Assembly (NCBI RefSeq): GCF_963678635.1
Contig: NC_087063.1
Coordinates: forward strand, 38,952,759-39,016,758
Origin: Symsagittifera roscoffensis
Lineage: Eukaryota > Xenacoelomorpha > Acoela > Convolutidae
Length of the DNA: 64,000 nucleotides
Direction: 5' to 3'
Positions 1 through 10,801 of the stretch are shown here, one piece after another; position 1 is the first letter of the stretch; every line of letters starts with the position of its first letter. The notes beneath the pieces are model-generated. The model had not been told where the DNA came from. It did no database searches and worked only from the letters and a program-made list of their open reading frames with translations. Position numbers and translations under genes: made by a program.

Positions 1-615
1 TGTGATACAATTTTATCGAGGACGGTTCGTAGATTGCTTAAATTACCGACTGCGTTTCCGTCGTCTGCGTACCATTTCTGGGTTACATTGTCTACTGATA
101 AAAGTTTTATGAGGGGTATTATGGCTAGAAATTACATGGCCATTGCTAGTGGATCCCACTGGGTTGTTCCTTCTTGAGAGTAGATGTTTTTTTTTGTTAA
201 CGAACAGTTATGATGGATTGGAGTAAGAGTTCTTAATCGATGTTAAAAGAAAAGGGCAGGTTTTTTCGATGTTTTTAATGCCAGCTTTCGCTTTAGCGAG
301 TTGAAAGAATTTTCAGCATCTATCAGTAAAACAGCATCGGCGGAAATTTTGCTGTAATGATCTCTTAGCGTGTGGATCGCATATTCAATGCCACATTTTT
401 GTCCTAGGCAGAATTGGTAGTTTGAACCGAGCGACATGAGTTCGTTTTTTAAGCATTTGCTTATTGTTCGCCTAACGCATAACTTCTCCTATGCCAATGG
501 GTCTTACTCCTGGATTCTTATCTAAGGGTAATAATCTACATGCGTTATATGGTTGCCAATAGAATTCGTATTAGACCAAACTAATTCGAATTCTTCGCAA
601 ATACAGAAGAACTTT
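1..615 (-). pseudogene. RLE-type LINE reverse transcriptase fragment, copy A
   Basis: This is the middle of a non-LTR retrotransposon reverse transcriptase read on the minus strand. From high to low coordinates I can read a RPIGIGEVMR block (near 500), a CLGQKCG block, motif A as LIDAENSFNSL (near 300-340), motif B as EGTTQWDPLA (near 200, with the usual QGD changed to QWD) and motif C as YADDGNAVG (51-77). A stop follows motif B and the frame changes near 470. This motif order, and its match to the longer copy at 3745-5705, put it in the restriction-like-endonuclease class of LINEs. It is truncated on the left by the window edge. On the right it ends near 615, where non-LINE sequence begins. 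Confidence 0.8.
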
Positions 616-823
616 TAATCCTTGCGCTTAATGCTAATTTTCAGTTTACGCTAGTCTAATCCAGACTTGCCGCCTTATTTTTTGACATTTTTTGACAAAA
701 TTTTAACAGCGCGGTCTGAATAATCACCAGGATAATCCTTTTCAAGTTTTGATACTCCTTTTCAAAGCAGTTTTGTCGTCAAATAATGAGGGTAAAACAT
801 GGTTAGCTGGGCCAAAAGAAAAA

Positions 824-1303
824 TCAAAGCAAACCTTTAACGTTTCCACGTAGTTCAGATATAGAATAGAGACATTGATGCACGTTGAGCTGTCGCACCA
901 TGCCACTAATCACTGCCAAATTCTCGACAAGAAGCAAGGGAACTCTGTGCAGAGTAACTACTTGCAAGCATCGGAACATCTGTAGGTCAATTGTTCCTCT
1001 AAGAGATGAGCTCCGATTTTGCTCAGCTCCCAGATCATAGTGTGTAAGTTTTAAATCAATCACTCGCTCGAAAACCCTTTTGATTTGCAGAGCTTGTTGC
1101 CTTGTTTTCATCCACCTCGAGTTGCGCATGAACTCTAGCTTCTCTCGACTCCTGAAGAAAACAGGGGCTGTCAGAGTCAGTCTGGCTTGACCACATGCAA
1201 ACAAGTTTTCATTCGTGAGCAACAACTGGAAAAAACTATTCAGCTCTTTGTCTGAGCCCCCACCAGAAATCCAGCGCATCATGAAGTTGGTCAACTGAAA
1301 AAA
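824..1303 (-). CDS. Exon-like ORF downstream of PP4, family not recognised
   Basis: An open stretch of about 156 codons lies on the same strand as the phosphatase gene and downstream of it. On the minus strand it is preceded by TTTTTTCAG, a good 3' splice site. The first residues after it would be LTNFMMRWISGGGSDKEL. The C-terminal part has evenly spaced leucines (MFRCLQVVTLHRVPLLLVEN, then VRQLNVHQCLYSISEL), which recall degenerate leucine-rich repeats. I cannot name the family. It could be an internal exon of a host gene, or chance. The duplicate at 6083-6390 has one base change that creates a stop, so only this copy could be functional. No partner exon was found. Confidence 0.3.
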   Translation of the reverse strand, partial: FFQLTNFMMRWISGGGSDKELNSFFQLLLTNENLFACGQARLTLTAPVFFRSREKLEFMRNSRWMKTRQQALQIKRVFERVIDLKLTHYDLGAEQNRSSSLRGTIDLQMFRCLQVVTLHRVPLLLVENLAVISGMVRQLNVHQCLYSISELRGNVKGLL

Positions 1304-1813
1304 CTGTACATAGTAATCTGGAAATGAAATTTATGAACAATAGAGAACCGGAACAACATTGAAATAAGCATGTTCGTTTGGCAATACAGAAAAGACAAAG
1401 TGACCAAAATAAACTGTACAGAAAATGATATTGGTAGAAATGAAAATTAAATCAACACGCCATAAGAAAAATTACAGAAACATATGCGTTATTCTGAAGC
1501 TTAATTTTCAGGTTCCTATAGCGCATCACGAAACCCAATAGAATATTAAACCTGTTAGTAACAATTTCATGTAAATTTTGAAAACGCAAAATAACCATCT
1601 TTCAAAATTAGATGTTTCAATCCGCAATCGATCCCAAGGGCAAGAAATGTTTAACTCTGATTTGGAAAATTAAAAATAACAAAAACATGAGTGCGAAGGG
1701 ATGGTTCTGAAGATTGCGTTTTGAAATGTAATTCGAACTCATCATTCCACCAGCGAATAAGGTTTGTGCAAGAGCAAAACTGTACACAAAAGAATATGTA
1801 TGGCGGCAACTGT

Positions 1814-2737
1814 TCAGAGGAAGTAATCTGGTAAAGGTTTTTTGTTGGGCACTGCTCTATGCTCCTGTGGTGCAGCCTCAAAAATTGTGAAGTATCTTTG
1901 TAAATTGTCGTCCAATTCCAGGATGGCGGCCACATTGCCGCATCTGTAACAGTAGTTGGGGGCACTCCAGACCGTAAGGACAGATTCCCCAAAATGCCAC
2001 TTGTATCCTTCCATCACCAGCTGATGTGCTCTGCAGATGAGTTCAATGCTGTTCTCGTGATTGAATGTCTGCACAATGTCACTTCCGAAAAGGAAACCAG
2101 CTCCCCTAGGACTGCAACCCCATCCCGTCGTATCATCGGGATCAGACCACAGAAGGTCGCACATTGGTCCGTCGTGAGGTACCTCCTGCTTCCTGTCCAG
2201 TGCTCGAATCTGGTTCAGATTCTGTATCGACGGTGATAAACCTCCGTGCACACAAAAAATTCTGTCGTTTATGACGGCAGACAGGCTGAGAAAATCGAAT
2301 ATTTCCGTGCAGTATAACCATACAGATATCGAACCATACTTGCGAAGGCATTCGTCATAAAAACCATAAACTTGCGTTATCTGTCTGCTTTCGTGGTTTC
2401 CTCTTATCAAAGTAATTCTATCTGGATAACGCACCTTTAGGGCTATAAGTAACAGGAAAGTCTCTACACTGTAAAAACCCCTGTCGACGAAGTCACCCAA
2501 GAACAAATAGTTTGTATCAGGAACATCCCCGCCTACTTTGAAGAGCTCCTTTAGGTCATAGAATTGACCATGGATGTCGCCGCAAACTGTAACCGGGGCC
2601 TCAACTTTTTGTACATTGGACTCTTCGATTAGGATATCCCTCGCCTTCGCACATAGCGCTTTGACTTGCGCTTCTGTAATGATCTCACACCTCTTGAGCA
2701 TTTCAATTTGCTGGTCCAAGTCACTAGTGTCATTCAT
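1814..2737 (-). CDS. PPP4C: Serine/threonine protein phosphatase 4 catalytic subunit
   Basis: This 307-residue protein has the length and sequence of PP4 catalytic subunits, PP2A-like metallophosphatases. The PPP signatures are present: [31 protein letters not shown] and [12 protein letters not shown]. These supply the Asp, His and Asn ligands of the two metal ions. The C-terminus is DYFL, the carboxymethylated tail of this subfamily. PP4 subtype is supported by the start ([14 protein letters not shown]) and by [20 protein letters not shown]. Differences from usual forms include WLYCTEIFD and [12 protein letters not shown]4 acts with regulatory subunits in centrosome, DNA-repair and splicing-related control. 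The whole CDS is one exon, unusual for an animal PP4 gene. It could be a retrocopy, or a gene with only a 5' UTR intron (see the acceptor just upstream). No disabling change is seen. Confidence 0.96.
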   Translation of the reverse strand: MNDTSDLDQQIEMLKRCEIITEAQVKALCAKARDILIEESNVQKVEAPVTVCGDIHGQFYDLKELFKVGGDVPDTNYLFLGDFVDRGFYSVETFLLLIALKVRYPDRITLIRGNHESRQITQVYGFYDECLRKYGSISVWLYCTEIFDFLSLSAVINDRIFCVHGGLSPSIQNLNQIRALDRKQEVPHDGPMCDLLWSDPDDTTGWGCSPRGAGFLFGSDIVQTFNHENSIELICRAHQLVMEGYKWHFGESVLTVWSAPNYCYRCGNVAAILELDDNLQRYFTIFEAAPQEHRAVPNKKPLPDYFL

Positions 2738-2765
2738 TGCTACTCTAGAACAAAAACGAAAGACA
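2738..2765 (-). promoter_or_regulatory. 3' splice acceptor-like site before the PP4 start codon
   Basis: Read on the minus strand, the sequence before the ATG is a T-rich tract ending in TTTTTGTTCTAG, followed by AGTAGCA and then ATG. This is a good acceptor seven bases upstream of the start. It could end a 5' UTR intron or be a spliced-leader trans-splicing site. If real, it argues against a simple processed retrocopy. Confidence 0.45.
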
Positions 2766-2883
2766 GTTTTTTATAGCTACTTGCTCCTGAGGTGAAAATT
2801 AGCCGTAAATGCAACAAAAAAGTGTATATGGCCCAATCCAAACATTGATCAAGATGAAACGATTAGAAAAACAGCTAAATGTT

Positions 2884-3560
2884 AAATTGCCTAATTGTTA
2901 TGATAAACTTATTAAATAGTTTCATGTGATATGGTACGCTCATAATGGTACGCGTGACAGAAGGCCAGGGCCGGGATTTTAGAGACAATCTCGTCAAGCC
3001 GCGATACTACCCCTTTACCCGCACATCCCCGCCTTGTAACCGCTTTCATTTCTTTTTTGCTATTTGTTTCTTAAATCGATTTCACAATCTATTATTTCTC
3101 TTGTTTTACCTCTTTTATACCCTGTTTACTGAATGTCCTTGCCGAAGTACAGGCCGAAGGGGCTACCCAAGTGGAGCAGGAAACTGGTATTAGGAACCCC
3201 AAGGACTAAACAGGGTACAAAAATGCAAAAAGAAATCTATATGGCCCAACCAAAACATTAATCAAAAGGCTAATTTTCATGTCAGGAGCAACGAATAATT
3301 GGTAAAACAATCACCCAATGTATAAAATCAGACCTTAAAAATCTCGGAAAAAAACCAACTCTGCTTAGGCCAGAAGTGTAGAATCGAATATGCTATCCTC
3401 AGCTTGAGGAACGAGTTTGAGAAAACGGAAACGGACGTCATTCTACTTATTGATGCAGAAAATGCCTTCAACTCGCTCAATAGAGAACTTGCTCTAAAAA
3501 ACTAAACTACAAAAGAGGCCCTTCCGTTTAGTTACGCTAAGTGCAAGAGCTGGATAGGGC
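2884..3560 (+). pseudogene. RLE LINE remnant: 5' leader plus a piece of RT
   Basis: The segment starts with GCCTAATTGTTATGATAAAC, almost identical to the start of the well-preserved RLE LINE at 50709 and to pieces at 20775 and 24625. It continues with a leader resembling that element (TTTTAGAGACA). From about 3355 a short RT piece is readable on the plus strand: CLGQKCRIEYAI, then motif A as LLIDAENAFNSLNREL, ending at a stop near 3503. The parts between are missing. A short inverted match (2786-2807 against 3270-3291) and a direct repeat (TATGGCCCAA at 2828 and 3240) flank the leader, suggesting rearrangement. Confidence 0.65.
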
Positions 3561-3744
3561 CATACCAGCGTTATTAAAATGCATATATATCAACAAGCTG
3601 TTTCAATTTATCAATGAGGTCATAAATCAGCATTAAATGCATCGTCGTAATGTTAATTTATCTTAGCCGCCCTTCTATAATAGCTCTATAATAGCGCTAA
3701 TGGAAAGTCAATAAAATGAAATTTATGCAGCGATCTGCATCACC

Positions 3745-5705
3745 TTATACATAGTATAGAGCTCCTCAGGAGCGCGAAGCTTATTTTAGTTCTTATGTAA
3801 TTTATCGATTCTGGACAGCTTTTTTGTCTTTTTTCACTTAGTTTTTCGGCCAATCGTTGCATCGTCCGCGTGGCTGTTGGAGCAGCGCCACCGGTGCATC
3901 CAAAAACTAACGGTCAGAAGCATTTTTGCTCTACGTTTGAAACTCTTTGCTGATATTTGGAGTTCTTCAGCGTTTCGTGATATTTATATGCGTCTTTATG
4001 CAGTTTTCGCAATGTTTCGGCATGGGGGTTGAAAATTTTTACATCGAAGAAAGCGCGGCTAAATCGTGAACCCCAGAGTCCGTTTGCTTTAAGGTCAATT
4101 CGTGCCTCATCTTGAGTTGTAGTTGAATTATTGACAAAGCTTTCGCCTTGCAACGGCTGAAGTTTCGGCTCAATCTCGACGTCATGGCAAACCTCTTTCA
4201 TGAGGTTGGCGAAAGTGTCTCTGATTTCATTGTGTCTTATGTCTGCGTGACCACCCTTTGCATGGTGTAGCGCATGTGCCAAGTAAAAATCAGCACCACA
4301 TGCACATGTGAGTGGGGTTTTGGTCGGTTCCCAACCGTATCTTAAGTAAATACCATCTCTGAATTCTGATTTATTCAGGTTGAAGTTATATCTGTTCAAT
4401 GGTAAAGCGTTGAGCCAGTTAGAGGCTCCGTTTTCAGAGGCCAGATCGATTGCGTATTTATCTGCTTCATCTAAGGAGTTCATGAGGTTTGTTTTCTTTC
4501 GTTTTGTTCTATCCGATTTCAATTTTTTGATTTTCGTACATATTTTTTCTTGCTGTGTTATTGCTGTAACAGGATCTTGAGAATCCAGTACTAGTGATGT
4601 TTCCTTAGACCATTCTAGATAGCTTTCATGATCGGATGGCAGCTTGATGTTAAGGCCACCCATTTTAAGGGGTAAGGAAGATATCTCACGGAACTGGGGG
4701 TTCAATGTGTCTTTACCGATTAGGTTAGGTATTAATTGTTCTTTGATGATCTTTTCACATGTTTCTAAGTTTTCCATAGTGTAAGGCGTTGTCCTGGTAA
4801 GAAATGAAAACTTTTCTTGAACTCCTTTAGTATAGCAGGCATAAACGTCTTGAGGGGAGGTTTTAGCGATTTCATTAATTTTTTCAAAATTTTGATTTGC
4901 TCATTCTGTTGAAATTCGAGGAACTTTTTACTTTCAGATTCTGTTCTTATAACTGAACCAAGCACTCGGGCGCCTGCCTTTATAGTGATTCCTGTATTTT
5001 CGAAGATTTTCTCAGCTTCACCGAGTTTTTCATCTTTGACAATGAGTTGGCATTTGGATGCTTTAACATGGTAGCCAAAAAATTTACCTTGTGATACAAT
5101 TTTATCGAGGACGGTTCGTAGATTGCTTAAATTACCGACTGCGTTTCCGTCGTCTGCGTACCATTTCTGGGTTACATTGTCTACTGATAAAAGTTTTATG
5201 AGGGGTATTATGGCTAGAAATTACATGGCCATTGCTAGTGGATCCCACTGGGTTGTTCCTTCTTGAGAGTAGATGTTTTTTTTTGTTAACGAACAGTTAT
5301 GATGGATTGGAGTAAGAGTTCTTAATCGATGTTAAAAGAAAAGGGCAGGTTTTTTCGATGTTTTTAATGCCAGCTTTCGCTTTAGCGAGTTGAAAGAATT
5401 TTCAGCATCTATCAGTAAAACAGCATCGGCGGAAATTTTGCTGTAATGATCTCTTAGCGTGTGGATCGCATATTCAATGCCACATTTTTGTCCTAGGCAG
5501 AATTGGTAGTTTGAACCGAGCGACATGAGTTCGTTTTTTAAGCATTTGCTTATTGTTCGCCTAACGCATAACTTCTCCTATGCCAATGGGTCTTACTCCT
5601 GGATTCTTATCTAAGGGTAATAATCTACATGCGTTATATGGTTGCCAATAGAATTCGTATTAGACCAAACTAATTCGAATTCTTCGCAAATACAGAAGAA
5701 CTTTA
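3745..5705 (-). pseudogene. RLE-type LINE: reverse transcriptase and C-terminal endonuclease
   Basis: This is the longest copy of this LINE family in the left part. From 5705 downwards it carries the same RT blocks as copy A (RPIGIGEVMR, LIDAENSFNSL, a mutated QWDPLA, YADDGN), then thumb sequence with GARVLGSVI near 4950. After a frameshift near 4770 comes a 287-codon open part with SLPLKMGGLNI, SNWLNALPLNRYNF, FRDGIYLRYGW, a Cys-His cluster (CACGADFYLAHALHH) and the endonuclease core (EARIDLKANGLWG, FFDVKIFNPHAET). This is the PD-(D/E)XK-like nuclease that cuts target DNA for reverse-transcription priming. A TGA at 3914 interrupts it. The C-terminal tail is still readable to about 3745 (FGCTGGAAPTATRTMQRLAE). 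Several stops and frameshifts make it dead. Confidence 0.8.
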
Positions 5706-6884
5706 ATCCTTGCGCTTAATGCTAATTTTCAGTTTACGCTAGTCTAATCCAGACTTGCCGCCTTATTTTTTGACATTTTTTGACAAAATTTTAACAGCGC
5801 GGTCTGAATAATCACCAGGATAATCCTTTTCAAGTTTTGATACTCCTTTTCAAAGCAATTTTGTCGTCAAATAATGAGGGTAAAACATGGTTAGCTGGGC
5901 CAAAAGAAAAATCAAAGCAAACCTTTAACGTTTCCACGTAGTTCAGATAAAGAATAGAGACATTGATGCACGTTGAGCTGTCGCACCATGCCACTAATCA
6001 CTGCCAAATTCTCGACAAGAAGCAAGGGAACTCTGTGCAGAGTAACTACTTGCAAGCATCGGAACATCTGTAGGTCAATTGTTCATCTAAGAGATGAGCT
6101 CCGATTTTGCTCAGCTCCCAGATCATAGTGTGTAAGTTTTAAATCAATCACTCGCTCGAAAACCCTTTTGATTTGCAGAGCTTGTTGCCTTGTTTTCATC
6201 CACCTCGAGTTGCGCATGAACTCTAGCTTCTCTCGACTCCTGAAGAAAACAGGGGCTGTCAGAGTCAGTCTGGCTTGACCACATGCAAACAAGTTTTCAT
6301 TCGTGAGCAACAACTGGAAAAAACTATTCAGCTCTTTGTCTGAGCCCCCACCAGAAATCCAGCGCATCATGAAGTTGGTCAATTGAAAAAACTGTACATA
6401 GTAATCTGGAAATGAAATTTATGAACAATAGAGAACCGGAACAACATTGAAATAAGCATGTTCGTTTGGCAATACAGAAAAGACAAAGTGACCAAAATAA
6501 ACTGTACAGAAAATGATATTGGTAGAAATGAAAATTAAATCAACACGCCATAAGAAAAATTACAGAAACATATGCGTTATTCTGAAGCTTAATTTTCAGG
6601 TTCCTATAGCGCATCACGAAACCCAATAGAATATTAAACCTGTTAGTAACAATTTCATGTAAATTTTGAAAACGCAAAATAACCATCTTTCAAAATTAGA
6701 TGTTTCAATCCGCAATCGATCCCAAGGGCAAGAAATGTTTAACTCTGATTTGGATTAAAAAATAACAAAAACATGAGTGCGAAGGGATGGTTCTAAAGAT
6801 TGCGTTTTGAAATGTAATTCGAACTCATCATTCCACCAGCGAATAAGGTTTGTGCAAGAGCAAAACTGTACACAAAAGAATATG
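5091..6884. repeat. Direct duplication, unit B
   Basis: Second copy of 1-1798. It joins seamlessly to the rest of the RLE LINE on its left (3745-5090), so this copy keeps the LINE body that unit A loses at the window edge. On the right it ends at AGAATATG (6877-6884) and passes directly into a third partial copy. Confidence 0.9.
6083..6390 (-). pseudogene. Duplicate of the exon-like ORF at 824-1303, now truncated
   Basis: The sequence repeats 824-1303 nearly exactly, including the TTTTTTCAATTGACC region, where the acceptor has become CAA instead of CAG. A single change (CCT to CAT at about 6085 on the plus strand) turns an Arg-Gly-Thr stretch into Arg followed by TGA. The encoded part is cut to 99 residues. 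With both acceptor and frame damaged, this copy is likely non-functional. Confidence 0.5.
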
Positions 6885-7126
6885 AATCCTTGCGCTTAAT
6901 GCTAATTTTCAGTTTACGCTAGTCTAATCCAGACTTGCCGCCTTATTTTTTGACATTTTTTGACAAAATTTTAACAGCGCGGTCTGAATAATCACCAGGA
7001 TAATCCTTTTCAAGTTTTGATACTCCTTTTCAAAGCAGTTTTGTCGTCAAATAATGAGGGTAAAACATGGTTAGCTGGGCCAAAAGAAAAATCAAAGCAA
7101 ACCTTTAACGTTTCCACGCAGTTCAG
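6885..7126. repeat. Third, partial copy of the duplicated segment
   Basis: This stretch matches 617-858 and 5706-5946, from AATCCTTGCGCTTAATGC to CCACG(T/C)AGTTCAG. It sits directly after unit B, so two different breakpoints were used. Beyond 7126 the sequence passes into LINE N-terminal coding sequence. Confidence 0.85.
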
Positions 7127-8360
7127 TTGTGCTTAAGTTTCAGTTTTTCTTCTACTTCCTTTTGTAAAGCGCATTTGAAGCGCCTTCCCTTCGTTATTTA
7201 GGCCATCCAGGTCTCCGTCTTGCCATTTCTTAGCGCCTTGCTATTGTCTTGGATAAAGATCCGTCATTTTCGGACTTTGTTTTGCACAGTAGTAAGGTGG
7301 AAAGATCATTGCTGCCTGCAATGCGAAGGTATTTTCGTTGTTTTCTATTAGGCTGTTCAGAGTTCTATTGAGGGTTTCAATGAAAATATAAGCAACTTTA
7401 TTTTTTGATAAGATCATACAGACTGGTTTCCAGTGGACCACTTCGGAGTATATTTTCCTTGTGGTTTCTATGAGTTCTGGACAGGGGTTTGACCATGGGT
7501 CTTGTGTTGTTCAAGTTTCTAGGAGGGTTCTCTTGAGTTTTGTGAGTGTGGGGCAGTGGAAGGGTGAGGGTGATTTTGGGGGAGAGTGGTTGTAGCTAGG
7601 GTTGGGGGATTGCATTCATGCATGTCGTTAGTTGAATGAAATTGGGAGGTGCAGCGATGACAGCTGAAACCGTGGTAATGATCACAGCTGCGGGCTAGGC
7701 CGCTGCATTTTACATGAACGTAGCCTGGGCATGTGAAGCACCAAGCACCTCCGACTCGCAAGCAAGTTCTACAAATGAGGCAATGTGTTTGAGTAGCCAT
7801 GAGGAAGGACGGCGGTGTCAAGTAGCGAGAGAATTTATAGATTATATTTGCAAAAAAAATTCTAATGAAATCATTACCGTAGAACGAGAATTGGATGCCA
7901 TTACGGCAGAACCCTTGAGGGGTTAGATTAAGGTTGAGGTTAGAAGAAACAATGAGTGTATGTGGGTGTACAAATCTATTGATCAAATTAAACAACACAT
8001 GATGATGAATATAAACTTTGCGATTTATTTCAGTGTTATTGCAGTTCCGAATTGTTTTGGGGAAGATCAGTGTCTTGGGCTGAAACTTGTTTGTGACGAG
8101 GTTAATCAAGTTTTTCCACTGCTGTTCTAATTCTTGTGGATGCAGCCTGTTGTCGTTGTATCCAGCAACTATTGTTACTGTATTTAGGCGCTTTGGTATG
8201 TATTGCAAAACTGTTTCAAACAGATCATGAAGCGTTGCGCCGCGGTAGGAGTGAATTGTTGATTTTACTAGCTGGTTTGATATAATTGGTCCTTTGAAGT
8301 CCCAATAACTAGTTTCTGTGAGAACTCAGGGATGCTTCTTACATGGAATCGCGGCATCTA
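7127..8360 (-). pseudogene. LINE 5' coding part: SGNH domain, PHD-type finger, RLE-LINE N-terminus
   Basis: Reading down from 8360 on the minus strand there is an SGNH hydrolase-like domain: LVIGTSKG (block I, GTS for GDS), a frameshift, then SYRGATLHDL, VTIVAGYNDN (the GxND block) and RNGIQFSFYGN in place of the DGxH block. In the same frame follows MATQTHCLICRTC and a Cys-His cluster (WCFTCPGYVHVKCSGL, FSCHRC) of PHD type, then a Pro/Thr-rich tail ending at 7519. After a frame change, 7127-7500 encodes the helical N-terminal region typical of RLE LINE ORFs (VVHWKPVCMILSKNKVAYIF, ENTFALQAAMIFPPYY, WQDGDLDGLNNEGKALQMRF). The order suggests ORF1 (SGNH) running into ORF2 (finger, N-terminal region). 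It is cut at 7126 by the duplicated segment. Confidence 0.65.
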
Positions 8361-8679
8361 CCTGAAACACAGACAACTGGGGCGAGAAAGGAAGCTCTTT
8401 GGGGGTGATTTATGAACACTTTCAAATTAAGGTTTAAATTGGACAAGGGTGATGGGGAAAAAAAGGAATAGTACAACCTGACGTCGTTTTGGGGGTCGAT
8501 TCACCGGCTCACTCCTTCTTGCGTCTAGTTGCGCCAGGGAAACTTCACTCGCCTACGGCTGGGACGACGAGATTTGGTAAGAAAAATCTATGAGGAAAGC
8601 CCAGCGCATTTAATATGAAATTACACAAGAGTTAAATTTGAACAGACACACTATTTAATGAGTTTGTCACAACAATTAG

Positions 8680-9895
8680 GCTAATAGTGGAATATGCTAT
8701 CCTCAGCTTGAGGAACGAGTTTGAGAAACCGGAAACGGACGTTATTCTAGTTATTGATGCAGAAAAAATGCCTTCAACTCGCTCAATAGACAACTTGCTC
8801 TAAAAGTGTAGAAACCCTTTGTCCAGCACTACATAACGCGCTGGCCAACTCATATAAATATCCCTCAAATTTATATGTCAATAACACGGTTTTGACATCT
8901 AGCGAAAGCACAACGCAAGGTGATCTACTCGCAATGGCTATGTACGGAATTGGGATAATCCCATTGATCGAGCTCCTGCAACAACCTAATGTCACCCGAA
9001 AACGGTACGCAGATGACGGAAGCGCTGCAGGTGATCTTAAGAGTCTCTGCGCAATACTGGACAACCTGGATGGGAACGGAAAGGCTTTTGGATACAATGT
9101 GAAGCCCTCCAAGTGTCAACTCAGAGCAAAGAAAAACCGTCGGAAAAGCGCCATAAAAGTATTCGAAGTATTACAATGGTTGACGGTTTTAGAGTCCTCG
9201 GATCGGTTATAGGAACATCATCAGCATGCGATAAATACATGGAAAGCGAAATTGAAAAAACAACAACCCTAACTGAAAAGCTTTCCAAAATAGCTAAAAC
9301 ATCACCACAAATTGCATACTCTTGCTACACAAAGGGAGTTCAAAATATATTAAGCTTTCTAACCAGAAAAACTCTGGAAGCATATAAGAAAATGGATAAA
9401 ATTGAGAAAAACGTAAAACAGCAGCTGCTTCCTAGTATTGCTGGTAAAAGCCATATAACCGACGAAGATCGCAGCCTTTTAGCACTACCACTAACAATGG
9501 GAGAATCAGAACTTCTCAGTAACACGGACTTTTCCAGAAATTATGAGTTATCACGAGCCATTCGTGATCCCTTAGAAAACAGTGATCCAGAAATAGCTGA
9601 AAAGAAACAAAATCTGATAAATAGAAACATCAAAACTGAGAGACAGAACATCGCACACTCAAAAAAGGCTAAACTTTAGGAAAACTGCTCATCAGAAAAA
9701 AAAACTGACAATAAATCTAGCGTCGCAGAAAGGAGCATCGAATTGGCTAAGCGTGCTACCCTTAGAAAATACCATTTTTTTCACAACAATTCAGAGTTTA
9801 ATGACGGTGTACATCTGAGATGTGGATGGTAACCACCAAACACTCCACATACATGCACATGTGGACAGCCGTTCACACTGACAACCTAATAAAGC
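8680..9895 (+). pseudogene. RLE-type LINE fragment (RT motifs A to thumb and beyond)
   Basis: Plus-strand remnant with motif A (ILVIDAEK, then frameshifted at an extra A run near 8767), motif B as STTQGDLLAMAMYGIGIIPL, motif C as KRYADDGSAAGDL, and KAFGYNVKPSKCQL. After a frameshift near 9112 a 188-codon open part follows (GFRVLGSVIGT, LLALPLTMGESEL), ending at 9679. A last readable piece (FNDGVHLRCGW, TPHTCTCGQPF) reaches the start of the Cys cluster near 9880, and the nuclease is missing. It is the same family as 3745-5705 but a separate, diverged insertion. Confidence 0.75.
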
Positions 9896-9959
9896 AACTG
9901 CACTACTAAACAGGAAATGCGATAACTTTGAAATAGTTTGTAAATTTCATGACTAACCT

Positions 9960-10165
9960 CTCGAAAAAATCCATTATAATTGATAATAACCGATTATATT
10001 GGCATAAAAAATATACAAAATCTAATCCATTTTTAATGGATTATAATCGATTATAATGATATAAAAAATAAAGGATTGTAATCCATTTTTATTCGATTAT
10101 AGTCGATTATTAACAAAATTTATTGAGACAGACCACGAAAATTCAATATAATCGATTATTATCCA
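9960..10165. repeat. AT-rich degenerate palindromic repeat
   Basis: About 200 bases made largely of variants of TAATCGATTATAAT and GGATTATAATCC, many self-complementary. The copies are irregular in spacing and imperfect. No coding potential is seen. Confidence 0.6.
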
Positions 10166-10394
10166 TGGAACTCCGGTGCGGGTTACTATGGTTCCAGGAC
10201 TTACTTAAAATTTTTGTCAAAAAGCATGGGCTAATTATATCCTTATTTCAAACAAAAGCTTCGGGTGGATATCATCTGATCCTGATGGTTTGAAATGTTA
10301 TTCACTTCCAACTACTCTTTCACTGTTTTTTCCGTAATTTTCATTCCGTCGCTAAATTAACAAATGATAGTTACTTTTCTGTTCATTAGGGGGT

Positions 10395-10610
10395 TCATTT
10401 ATGAAAATCGATGAAAATAGTTTGATGAGAGCTCAACTTTTTCTGTCTCATTGGTTGTTAACGTTCCATCTGCTGTAACTAATGCTGGTTTTGCATTTTG
10501 TAGCACAATTGAACAGACTAGGCCTGCTTCTTTTACCAATTTTTGCTCAATTGAACATCCTGTTACTTCTTCCAAAATTAATGTTGGGACAATACATGTA
10601 AACATGTTAA
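10395..10610 (-). pseudogene. Short LINE fragment (region before RT)
   Basis: A 68-codon minus-strand stretch includes KLVKEAGLVCSIVL and DGTLTTNETEKVELSSNYFH. The second part matches the segment commonly found just before the RT domain of APE-type LINEs, where a phrase like 'DGTLTTDPKEKAELLNSYF' is usual. Nothing readable follows on either side. The rest of 10166-10801 shows no gene. Confidence 0.45.
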
Positions 10611-10801
10611 GCCATCATACCCAGATTATTCTCGGGGGCTTTGTTTCAGCTTAGGCATATAAGATAATCAAATTGCGAGCAGAACCGTCCTGAAACGACG
10701 CCTTTGACAATTAATTTTGACAACGTTTGAGATACATTAATAACGGAATAATTGCACCTAGAAGTTGGCATGTGAAAAAAAAAAACAGAAACAAATCAGT
10801 G

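Larger units (their letters stand above)
1..1798. repeat. Direct duplication, unit A
   Basis: This stretch is repeated almost base for base at 5091-6884, with a few single-base changes and small indels. It carries a LINE RT fragment (1-615) joined to non-LINE sequence with an exon-like ORF. It ends at 1798, 16 bases beyond the stop codon of the phosphatase gene. The unit probably extends left beyond the window. The high identity suggests a recent event. Confidence 0.9.

Noticed and set aside
824-1303. Nematode F-box-associated domain (phrase like LTNFMMRWISGGGS)
   Set aside because: The resemblance is limited to a dozen residues, no F-box is nearby, and the C-terminal part looks leucine-repeat-like. 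Not enough for a call.
1994-2236. Plus-strand ORFs over the phosphatase gene
   Set aside because: They are shadows of the highly conserved minus-strand PP4 frame.
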